Source of the DNA: Tretioscincus oriximinensis | Lineage: Eukaryota > Chordata > Lepidosauria > Squamata > Gymnophthalmidae | Length of the DNA: 64,000 bases | Assembly (NCBI GenBank): GCA_022410635.1 | Contig: JAJVDF010000003.1 | Span: 6,342,290 to 6,406,289, forward strand | Direction: 5' to 3' | Shown here: one piece after another, positions 42,301 to 54,300 of the stretch | How positions within the stretch are numbered: the first letter of the stretch is position 1 | Layout of the letters: every line of letters begins with the position of its first letter | The notes under the pieces: model-generated | Databases searched by the model: none | Told to the model about the DNA's origin: nothing | The model's input: only the letters and a program-made list of their open reading frames with translations | Program-made: the position numbers and the translations under genes

Positions 42301-45300
42301 AAAATATTGGTTGGAGCCCTTAAGGTCAGCCCATAAGGCATGGAAATGGGTATGGAAATCTTTTGGTAATAGCTGGAGACTGGGGGCATCTATAAACCAA
42401 ATAAATCTAGATGGGAATCTGCAAATGGCCGAGTATCTAAAGAATTTTAAGGAACAGAATAAAATAAGAATGAGGGACCTTATAGATACGAATGAGATAA
42501 GATACATAACAAGAAATCAAAGAATTAGATTTTGGATGCAAGAATTAGCATTATATTCGTTTATAAATAGAAACAAAATAAAAACGGAGATGATGNCACA
42601 GGAATTAATATTAGAGGAAATTATTACTAAATTAATAGAGAGGAAGAAAGGAATAGTTGGGAGTATTTATANAGCTATTATAAAAAAGAGATATAAAAAC
42701 TACCTCTCATTTAAGGTGTATTGGATGCAAGAGATTAATATTACGGAAGAAACTTGGGATGAATGGGTAAAACAGATAGAGTTGCATAAGGACAATAGAC
42801 TTAGGGAGACAGAAATGAAAATTATAACACGATGGTATAGAACACCTGCACAGTTATCTCATATGGTGCGGGTTTCTTCACTTTATTGGCACGGGAGTGA
42901 GATGCGGGGTTGGTATTGACACATGTGGTATGATTGTAGGAAGGTTAGTTATTTTTGGAATCAGGTATTAAGGGAACTTAATTTTATAGCAAACTTAAAT
43001 TTAAATATGTCCATGGATTAACTATTTGCTAATTATCTCCTAGACTCAACTTTAAGTAAGGACATATATGGTTGGTTAGATGTGCTATATGGGCGGGATA
43101 TATTGTTATAGCATGGGCGTAGAAGGACAAGTCAAAGTGGAGAGTGGATAATTGTTTAAACTATATGATTGAGTTTATGAGATTTGATTATCTGAGGGAG
43201 AAGAGACTGAAAGCACAAGGTTCCACCATTAAGATGTTTTGGAGTGAAAAGTGACAAAAACTCATCACCTACAGATTGTTTTTGGCTACAAACGAAGTCT
43301 TAATAGGAACAATTCTGATGTTCTTCGAACAAAGAAGATTATGAACTGTTAATATTTCTGACTGTAAGGGGGGAGGATAGGGTACATGGTGTTTGTATCT
43401 TTTTGTTATGATTGTAGTTCTGTTTTGTTATGTTCTTTGTGTTAATTTAAAAAAAGGCGAAAACTCTTAGTTAAATGCAAATAAACATAGACTTTGGGGG
43501 CTTGTGACAGCAGGCATGTTTGGTCTTTCTCATCATTTGGTTGGTAGTTTGCCTGAATCTTCCGGAACCTCTAAACCTGCCAAGGCTCAGGGTCTTTCCC
43601 CATGCACGATTTCTACCAGTTGATAGCAACATCACTTTCAATCTGCCCCATGAGGGCATACTTGTATAGTAATCCACTTTTTGAAAAAGTCCATTGTCAC
43701 GGAATTATCACAGTTTGTGCGATTCAACAGCAGGCATTTTGTAAAATCCAAAAGAGAGCTGCATGAAGACATTCAGCAAGTCTCAGACTTTGGGACGATA
43801 TGTAAAAGTTCATTGGCTCGCAGAGAACGCTTGGGCNTTGTAGGAAGGTAAGCACAGCAATGCCTTATGGGAGGCTCGTCATGTGACAAGATTGCAAAAC
43901 CATAAGGTACGTGGAGTTGAATGGCAAATGGGTTTTAGTAGAAACAGCAAGGCAAACCATGTCGTGGGGAAGCTCCCATGATTCTGTTTCCCAATGGGGG
44001 AGGACCCTTGAATTGAGGTCTCACCTGATGCCTTGTACAGCTCCTTGAGGGTCCCTTGGGGTTGCTCAATTTGGTGAACTGTGAGGTCTACAGTTCCTCC
44101 TCCGCAGTCAGCCACAATGTATCGGTCACCTGTGAAATCAAGGGAAGAAGATGTGTTGGATTGCAAGGATCTGGATCAACTGATTTGGCCTATAAAGAAC
44201 CAGAAGGTGCCTTAATTACACTGAACTAACCTAGCCACCATGAAAGTGTAAGAACCTGATCCGTAAGGTCCTTCAGGCCTTCAGTTCTGGGAGAATCATA
44301 AGAGTATAAGAACAGTTTCCTAAAAAGTCTGTTCCAGACACTAGTCCCTTAGCATCTGAAGAAGTAGACGTGTCTACGGAAGCTCATGCCATCGATGGGT
44401 GTGTTCACAAAACGAGCTAAAAACAGGAATAAAGCTATATTCCGGAATATAGCAATAATGTGTCCCTTCACACCACAAAGCTATATTCTGGAATATACAA
44501 CGGTGTGTCTGTGCACATGTTTTCTTGAATTCTCGTCATATGCAGCTGGCTCCACTGTGTTGCTTTGGCTGTGCCCTCCTTCCAGCCAGCCCTCCGCCTG
44601 CTTTCGGGGCCTGCAGCCTGGAGGTTGCCGCTGTCAAATNATTCGGCTGAGGCGAGGAGGAGGTGGTNGGGAGGTTGACAGGACGTCTATCCATGTTCCC
44701 NTCCATTTCGCCGAGCTAATCTCCAGACAGTAGCCCTTCCAGTAGCTGGAAGGAGGGCACAGCCGAAGCAACATGGTGGAGCTGGCTGCGTGTCACGAGA
44801 AGCCTTTTCCTAAGCCCAGCCAGCCCTCCGCCTGCTTCGGGGGCTGCTGCCTGGAGATCAGCTCGGCAAAACAACAAGCAGCATTGACAGACATCTTGAT
44901 CTCCAGGCANTAGGAAGAGGAAGGGGGGTGGCTACGAGATGACAGAGGTTGGCTGCGAGATTTCAGAGGTTCTCCACAATTATGCCTGATTATCCCAGCA
45001 ATAGTTTATTCCGGAATAAATGGTGTTTGATGCACAAGGACTGCTGATACACACTTAAGATGTGTGCCCTGACCTTCCTCATGTCACCACAACAGAGGTA
45101 TAAAATAGCAGTTTTTCAGGATTGGAAAAGAATTAAAAATATGTCCTTGAACAGCACCATGATCAGTTGCTTCTGGGTGCTGCAAGCAAGAACCAAAATC
45201 TTCACCTTCTTGCCAGTCTCTGTAGCTGGCTTTTAGGGGCCTCCTGCCTTAAAACCTGGAAGCAGCACCTGGGCACCCATTCTAGTGATTACTGATCCAC

Positions 45301-48300
45301 CTGCCCTCCATCAGTTTGTCCAGAAGTATAGCAAAGCACAGGCCAAAGTAGGGTATTCCCAAGCCCAGTCCTTTGGAGTCCCTACCTGGAGGAAGAACTT
45401 TCCTACCAGACAGAAACCGATAGCCAAGAAGGTACACATGTTCTTAATAGGGTTGAGAAGCCTAGTAAAAAAGAACGATGGGGATTATCCATGCCCAGGC
45501 AAAGAAAAATTCCCTATGACTGCATTGCCTCTAGTCCTGCAGAAAAGTATACAAGACAGAACCCGGAAAGGTTTCCTTCCTTCCGTTTGCCTTCTCTAAG
45601 GAAAAGAGGGTTCTTTATAGGATAGCACTATAACACTTGCACGGCAACAAATGAATTAACGTTCATTTCATTTATTTAGGAATTCATATCTATTTCCAGT
45701 TTTCATCAACAGGCCCCAAGAATTGCTAACCAGAGCAATAACCCTAACCCGAAGAAGAAGAACTGGGTTTTTATACCCTGCTTTTCTCACTCCAAAAGAA
45801 TCAAAGTTGTTTAGAAGGTTATTTTTTGCCTCAAAACCCAATCTCTCAGATGAAAAGCTGGCACTTAGCCATCTGAGCCATTCAATCCAGTTTCAATCCA
45901 CTAGAAGTGATATTGGCGAAGTGCTGAGTCACTTTCCTTCCACTTTACCCAACCAAAAGATGGGATTTTAAAATACAGAAATAAAACAGTGTATTGCTTT
46001 CCTGGTGTGTCCTCACACTCTAAAAGTGGAGTGAAGCCGGATCAAAGTTTAGGTATGCATGCAGGAATCCTTCCATATTGCTTTGCCCTCACTCAGCAGT
46101 TTTCCTTTGCCCTCTGCAAGATTCCAAGTAGTTTTTTAACGCATAGACAAACAAAGGCAGCTGTTTTCAATCTTGGATCTCTCATTTTATATACAAAGCC
46201 CTTGCACAACTTGGACATTAAGAAAGCAGCCTGGTTTCAAAGGCAGCAGAATTCCCAAGGGGCTCCTCAGTGCCATTTTGAGAGCGAGTCGTACAAGCAG
46301 CCCCTCCCCTTCCCATTGTTGGAACAACAAAGCCTCACTTTTCCGTTGGGGTGATGTCATTGTTTTCAATCCTAGTCAGTCAGATACACAACCATTCACA
46401 AAGGATTATGCCTTACCACTGTGGACCATGAGGACATAGCAGCCATTTCCAGCAGGCCAGCCAGGCCTGGCCCAGGCCAGAAACCCACCTGGAAGCCATA
46501 AAGGAAGCAGGACGGAAGGCCAGAATTTGTCTAGAAGGCTTCCTCTGTTGGCTTGATAATATGAAAAATTCAACTCTGTGCATGGTAATGTTTGTTTATA
46601 GAATATCCTGCCCTTCACCTGAATGTCCCAGGGCAGGTTTTTTTTTTTTTAAAGTAGCAAAATGTAATTAGAAATAGGATCCTCTCTCCCTAGCAGGACT
46701 GTTATGAGGAATTAGAAAACAAAAGCCAAAGTGAACAAGCAGGTTTTAATCAGGCATCACAAACTGTATAGGGTTGGTGCCTGGGCTGCCACAGGGAGAG
46801 AAAAGTCCAGATCTGGTACAGCGATGGCCATAAGGAAGCAAAAACTTCACCTGGTCTCCACTCCCTGCAACTGGTATTTCAGGAATCCAGTCTGTGGTTG
46901 CACTAGAGGCCGGATCAAGCGACCCACCCCAGGCTGTTTATCCAGGCTAACACCAGAAGCTTTTCTTCTGGAAGTAGATTCCATAGGCCAAGGATTCCAT
47001 AGACCTCTGGGTGAAAAAATGCTTGTCCATCCTAACTCTTCTGCTCATCAGCATCAAGAGATGCCCCTTGGTCCTTGTATTGTGTGATAGAGAAAATATT
47101 TGTTCTCTAATCACATTTACTAGCCCAATGCTGCTTTTCAAGGCTGAAGAGACCCAGATGTTGCAGCCCGATTTCCTAGGAGCTTTTGTAAGCAATTGTA
47201 CTGAATGATTTATAATTTTGATGTATTACTTTGTTCATTCTGTCTGTTTCCTATAAATAGCCTTTGGCAATTTCAAAACTGAAAATACAGTATACAATAA
47301 GCTGACCAGATGACCCCTTTTGGGGGGGGGTGTTTGAAAACCCGGTTTTGGGGTGCCTCCTAGTTTTTTCTGAGGAAAATTTTTTCATATTTTTTTGAAT
47401 TTTGTTTTCCTCAGAAAAAACCGGGAGGCACCCCAAAAATGAGTTTTCAACACACACACCCAGGGGTCATGTGGTCAACCTAGTATACAAATAAATATGA
47501 TTGATTGGTTCCAGACCCTTGATCATTCTTGCCCTTTTTCACATTTTTTCCAGTTCCACATTTTTAAANATGTGGTCCTCTCACATGCAACAGTTTCTCC
47601 ACCTCCAAAGATCGAGGAAACACAAAATTGCCTTTGTCTTGTGATCTTAAGTGTAGGTCTGTTTGGAATTCAGAAACTTTCCTTGAAAAAGTGCTGAACC
47701 TGGAGATACTCATGAAGTTGTACTTCAAAGGTCCTCCAAACCTAAGCAGTTATTTCTGCTCAGCTGCACAGATCTGCATATATGCTATTGCTAGTGCGCC
47801 TTTTGTGGCACATGCAGGGCAGATTAATGTCCTCTACTGGTATTTACATATTTACTATGTTATAGTAGTATTTCCATGGAGACAATATGGGAAGGGTGGG
47901 TGCTTTGAAATGCTTTTCGGTGTCTGTGCAAAAAAGGCCTTAGAGGATGGAAATGTCAAGCTCCAGCTGGACCACTGTCACGCAGACTACATGGATCTGG
48001 AGTAAGAACCAGCAACTGTGATGAACTCAATGATATTTTTAACTTTATTATGACACCTTAATTCAGTTTTCAAACAGGAGTAACGTGTTGCATTTTCTCT
48101 ACATCCATAAGCACAGTGGAGCAGAACTGAAGATTCAGAGATATGTGTTTGCTTCCTGCTCAGATCTTGGCAGGCCCCTATGTGGATAAGCCAAATGGGG
48201 CCTGCTATAGTCTATGTGGTGCCATCAACTGCCTCTTGGGCATCTTTAAGCAGAAGGAAAAGACATTTCAGGAATTCTACTTGTCATTCCAGTCCAGAGG

Positions 48301-51300
48301 TAGGATCAAGACAAATGTAGGATCCTAGGTTTTGTTGAATTTGTCTAATCGTATCTTAAAGTTCTCTAGGCTGCTTAGTTACCATAACCTCTTCTGGAAG
48401 TAAATTCCTTCCCTTGTTGTCTCAAACACCCATCAACNTCAAGGAATGCCCCCCTGGTCCTTGTGTTGTGTAATATAATCATTTCATCCATCCCCTACAT
48501 GATTTTATACCCTTCAGTTAGATCATTTCTTAAGTGCTGTCTTTTGAGGCTGAAGGGACCAGATGATGTGAGATCCAGACATTGCACTTTTTTGTACATT
48601 CTCCAGTTCCATAATTTCATTTCCAAGATGCAGTGACCAAAATTGCNTAAATTTTTGTGTGTAAACTCTAGAAATGGCTAAACTACATTTCCCAGCACTG
48701 AGTTACAGGTGGAAGATTTGAGGATGGTAGGTATAATTGTCAGAAACCTCCCTATCATCCCTGAAAAATTTAAACCTTCCTTTGCACAAACATACCAAAT
48801 GTTGGTACTTTTGGATCCCTCCAGAGCCTCTTACCTGTCTGCATTTCCGACCAGAGCTCACCCATCCCAGATTCTACTAGGAACGTCCTGCTGTGTCTGG
48901 AGCGACGCAACTGTTCCCGCGCTGCAAAAAAGAGAGGGTGACAAGAGTGCAGTGGAGATGGAAGGTGCATAATGTCCAGGGGAAAGCACATGTTGCTGGA
49001 CACTGGCTTTAAGATGATCCCCTCTGAGGACAGTGGAGGGTGAGCTCAAGAGTAGGTACAAAGATGAGGTCAAGAGGCCTGGGAGGCAGTGACCTCTTAA
49101 CACCACAGGTATCACCACAAGGCATTTACAAATTCAGTCCATTGACAGGGGACTGGACAGAGACAATAGTAAATTGGTACATTGNACACACTGTAATACC
49201 TGTCAATAACTCAGTCTCAGAAATGCTCTCCTTCATTCACTTGGAGCCCAAGCCATTCAGAGCTTTATACTATATGTAAAGTTTGGGCATAATTTTCAGT
49301 GTGGGCCAGCCACAGGAGTCAAGGAAATGGAGGCCTTGAGGAAGCTGTAGGTTGCTTGACATGTTTATCCTGTTTAAGAAACCAGAAGATTTCCACCAAA
49401 TTCCCCTCTCTTGAGCCTCCTAACCTCTATGAACTGGCTTGAAGAAAGGGTTCTTTGTCTGGAGCTGTAGACACCTGCCTACAAAGAGCCCCAGGACTCT
49501 TTTATAGCAAAAGGCAGCAGGGCAAAAATAAACAAATGTTACATAAACTCACAAGGACCTTGGAACTGTTGCTCGTGGCTACATTTTTAGCACCTTGGAT
49601 GCAATTTTAGAGATGGCAGGATGCCAGGATGAAAATTCCTATTAATCTGAAGGCCTCACGTTACTGCTTTTTAACTATTCATGCTTATGTTCAGAGGTAG
49701 CAACTTCAGTTCTCGAACACAAGAGGAGCACTGCTGGACTAGACCACAGTCCATCTAGTCAAGAATTCTTCCTGTCTCTAACATGGTAGCCCACCAATGC
49801 CTTCAAGGCACTGCATGCAGAAGGCATGCTCTCTCCCTGTCTGCAANTGGCATTTCAGTGCTGTTTCAATACATTATTTTAGTCCATCTTCGGTCAAAGT
49901 TGTAAATGGATTTAAAGAACGTGTCAGAACAGCACTATAGGCTGTATTCCGCCTAGGGGGTAAAATGGGTGTGAAAGCTGTGTCAACCAGTGCTGATCTG
50001 AAACATTTTCCATTTAGTCCAAATGGAAAACAGGGTTGCAATGTGCCAGTCCCAAAACTATTTAGGTCTGAGCAGAATTCTCTTAGACNACTGTAACAAC
50101 TGCAGAGNAACAAAATTCACATTACATCTGCACTGATTGTTTGCCTNCAGCAAAGCACATTTATCGAGCAGCCCTGATGTACATCTGTGCAGATCGCTAG
50201 ACAGGGNAGGGGTGCAAATCAGGGGTAGGCCCAAAGAGGAATAGCCGTTTCCAGCCATTTTGCCTCTCACTTTGCCCTGACCTCCGATCAGATACCATAG
50301 AATCATAGAATGAGTTGGAAGGGACCTCCAGGGTCATCGGGTCCAACCCCCTGCTTGATGCAGGATTCATTAAACCATCATAGAATCATAGAATAGAATC
50401 ATAGAAACTATCATCAACTATCCAATCTGCCTGAGAAGTGGCCAGTCCTTGTGGACCCAGAAGCACCTTCCAGAATTGGGCACCATGGCAACAAGGAAAA
50501 TAGCTATGGATATAAAAACCACTTTTCTCCAAACTGTTTCTTCCCAGTCAGAACAGGGTTGAGTGATGAGATAAAATCTAGTTTGCACCTTTACTGGATG
50601 TGANAAAGTGATTTCCCCTTAGGTGGTGCAGGCAATAAAAGTCCTGAAAATTCCTCTCTTCTACAGCCATTAAAGGTGCAAAGGTTTGTTCTATCTTAGA
50701 TGCACCTGTTTTCTGTCTTTCCAATCTGGAGATTATAGCCGGGCATCCATTCTAGTAACCATTAGTATATCTGCTAATTTGTCTAAATCTGGTACTTTGA
50801 ACCAAGTGTCTCTGTGCATGTGAAAACTGCTTCCCATTGAGCAAAACAAAGGGGTTTTACGTCAATGTTTCTAAACACAGACGTTCTATCCCTGCTCTAT
50901 AAAGCGGGTGCCGGGATTCACTTCAAGGCATGGGCCAATAACAGCAACTGGCAGCTCCCTGGCTATTGATCTGAACAAGGGGAGATCTATCATGCACCAT
51001 TGGACCTGATCCTGGAAGCTTTTTGCGTGACATTCAGTGTTCTTCCCCTGGGCCCCAAATAGAGTATCACAAGCTCCATGCAGCAGTTTTCAATAAGNAG
51101 GTCTTTTATTAGCTGTGATTTGTTCTAGTAATAAAGTCAAATAAAAGGCAGATGTGTTGAAATGTTAATTTAAACCAGAACCTTCCTTCGCTTTCCAAAA
51201 ATCCTTGAGGAGAGAACAGGAACCAAAAATCCGACTTTTTGGAGGACCTGCCATCTTCCCTAGCCTAACCAGCACTTTCAGTACAGATCTCTAAACTCCC

Positions 51301-54300
51301 AGGCTGCTTCCTTGACTTGTTGCAAAAAAACTTTTTTAACGGGAGTCCTGGTAACCTTTTTAACGCTTATCAGGAGTCCTGGTGTACAATGCATTCCATT
51401 TTAGTTCAGACTCACGACTCTTTGTTCAGTAATTCTATTGTCACGGCAATATATCATATTCTTAGTGGCATCGCAAGGGTTCAATCTGCACAATTCAGTG
51501 CATTACCCTAAAAGCTTTAGAATACCAGTCCTTCCTAGTCATCAAACCAGTATATGAAGGATGAAAGCATTTCATGTGTTTCTAACTCATGTCCTCTAAA
51601 TGGGATAAACTATTCTGATGCAGGTTGGTTGATCTCCAAGGGAAAACCTGAGGACTTCTTCTCTTGCTACTCCACGTGTTTGGGAATAGTCCCCGACCCT
51701 CCAAATGTGAGGCAGTCTATATCTGTCTGAACAATTTCTTTAAGAGGGGAGAGGAACCCTGTGGTCAGACAGCCTCCCTGCTACCTTGAAACAGCACATA
51801 GAATCCTAGAATTGGAAGGGAACTCCAGGGTTATCTAGCCCTGGAAGACTTTCACCAAAGGAGAACCCACCACGTCCTGTGGCAGAGTAATCCACTGGTT
51901 GACCACTCTCATTGTTGGGAAGTCCTTCCCCTGATATCTAATCTGTATCTCCACCTGCACTTTCATCCTGTTGTATCCTTACACCAGTGAGAGTAGGGTT
52001 GATCTGTTCTTTCATTTTCTTTTCAAACAGCAGCCAAGAGAACACAAGACCTTGCTTGATCATGCTGGATCTAGTCCAGCATTCGCTCTCATGCACTGGT
52101 CCACATTTCTGAAGCAATAGGAGAAGACAGAACCCTCAACCACACTCATCACCCTGCAAATCCAGGCAGTGCCAGAGGATCTATTCTAGTGGCCACTGAT
52201 ACTCTTGGCTTCTGNGAATTTGTCTTTCACAAAGCTATAAAGCTCTGTGTTTCCCAAAACTGGTCTGTAATCTTGTTTTCAATTCATGGGAAGCTTCATG
52301 TCTGGCACACCTCCTCAGGAGTCTCATTCCACATCATCAGTGGTTTAATNGTTTTTCCCTTATCCTTGATCCATCAACTATTTCTTCCCTCACCCTGGTT
52401 CTGTCCTTTCTACCCAATCTCTGGGAGAGAAGTGTCATAGCCAAGTAGCCTTCTCCCACCAGCATCTCCTACTGTGACTCACTTACCTTGCCTGAAGCTG
52501 GAATCAATGGGACGGTCACCCTTGAAGCCATTGGCTTGGGGCTTATAGCTCAGGTCTATCAGCTGATTGAGGCGAAGTTTCCGGCAGTAAATGGAAGCAG
52601 CTTCTGGTTCCAGAGCAATCAGCAGTTGTTCCGGATTTTCAGAAGGAACCAGCCCAGCCTGAGGGAAGGATAGCAAATAAAGTCATTGGGGTGTATGATC
52701 TACTGCTAAAAGATGAAGAAAACACCCCTGAGGTAGGAGGTAAACTCTTCCCCAACTAGTTGTGGTGAAAGCAGTTTTGTGATCGATGGACCTTTTAGAC
52801 TTGCCTGGTAATCTGAAATAAGGAATCCTGTAGTTCACATAATCTGTGCGCAATTATATATAGTATTGCAGATCAGATTAGTACCAAGTGACCTGTAATC
52901 TGAAATAGTCGTGGTCTACATTAACTGGTTCTACAACCATACCATTATCTTCTGTTTTGGAAGAAGTAATGCATCTGGATATAGACCAGACTAGAGTGGA
53001 ACATGGCTAAGATAAAGCTTTGCACCTTTAACGGGTATGAAAAAGTGATTTTTTCCCCCATCCCCAGGTGCTGCAGGCATTAGAAAAAAAGCCCTCTCTT
53101 CTAGAATCATCACAGGAGAAAAGTCCTATCCTAGTTTTTACCTGGTAAGCATACCAGAGGATTATGCAGAGTGTATGTAAATAAGCTTCTTATTGATAGT
53201 GTAATTTATGCTTGGACCTCAGGAAACAAGCTTGTTCCTAGAAGGCAAGTATCCCAACCCACTTGAGATCATGAAGGAAACTGCTGTGGTCCTTGTAAGA
53301 AAACTTAATGGGTTTTAACTTTCTATTGTTGCAACCCAACCAAAAACCTTTTAGGTAAAGTGTATGGTATAAATATTTGGCTAAAAGAGCAAAGCTGAGC
53401 TACAACAATCAACAGGCCAGCCACGGAAAAATGCAGCTTCCGCTATGAAAGCTAGACCAAGTGGGAAGTTGTGTTCTTAAGCCAAACACATTTCCTTTCT
53501 GCTTGAACAATGACATACAGCCCCAAGGAAAAGCAGGATGTACATAGACAGGCCCTTTTGCATGAAAAGAGAAGGGGTTGGGTTAAAAAAATATGATGTG
53601 CATAAACTCAACCTGGAGTGTCTAACAGTCAGTAATGAAAACTGTCTGTAAAGCAGAGGTTTTGCTAACTTGATCCCCACAAGGGGAAGGTTTAAACAAC
53701 TTGAGGGAACAAGCTGTGGAAGATATTGAACTTTTTTTTAATCAACTGCCCAGCATGTACCAAACTCAGATCCAGATACCTTCATCCAATACTAATCAAC
53801 TCTAACCAACCCTGATAGAAATTACCTTTTGTCTATTTTTCTGCAAGGACAAGAAAGATCCACCATAATCAGAGTAAGCCTTTTCATCATGAAAGCTATC
53901 AAGAAAAGAACTAACTTCCTGAAACAGGAATTGGGAAAATAAGATTTTGCCTGTAAATAGAGAGACTGCTGTTCACCTCTGTGTTTTTTTTCTTTTTTCT
54001 TTGTTTTTACTTGTAGTGTATTCTGAAATGATCGTATGACTAGCCCAATAAACTATTTTCTCTTTTCTATTTAATTTGATCCGCAGCCTTTCCCCATAAG
54101 TGGGCAATGACAAACTGCTTGCGTACCNCTGCCAAGTACACTGTATAGAGATGCCCATGGACAGAGGAAGTTGTAGCTGCATCGTAAAGCAAATTTGTCT
54201 GAAAAGCAGAAGTCTGACAGTTCAATCTCCAACCTCTTCCTGGAAGTAGGAAACCATAAAGTACTTCTGGAAACTTCTGTAACAAAACTGTATAGCATCT

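Larger units (their letters stand above)
39042..44024. other. HSPA12B intron 9
   Basis: Two family 2 foldback elements (39399-39559, 40493-40634), a reversed PLE end (40025-40165), a reverse CR1 end (41140-41260) and a long L1 tail (41750-43445). No exon seen. Confidence 0.7.
44130..48834. other. HSPA12B intron 8
   Basis: Contains a PLE end (44335-44396), a GC-rich foldback structure (44396-45060), a reversed SINE (45745-45945), reverse CR1/L3-like pieces (46975-47220, 48310-48640) and foldback family 1 copy B (47300-47485). 45070-45740, 45990-46970 and 47500-48160 hold nothing recognised. Confidence 0.65.
48922..52486. other. HSPA12B intron 7
   Basis: Reverse CR1 ends at 50298-50405 and 51798-52005, family 2 foldback at 50566-50705, a reverse CR1/L3-like piece at 52180-52440. 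Otherwise unassigned. Confidence 0.65.

Noticed and set aside
42149..42919. 256-codon ORF as a host gene
   Set aside because: It reads as L1 ORF2 C-terminal region, lies in an HSPA12B intron in antisense and is flanked by further broken L1 frames.
45285..45599. 104-codon plus-strand ORF
   Set aside because: No domain, no exon-like borders, and antisense within an HSPA12B intron; not supported.
47628..48005. 125-codon plus-strand ORF in HSPA12B intron 8
   Set aside because: No recognisable domain, no splice context, and it overlaps repeat-like sequence; chance frame.
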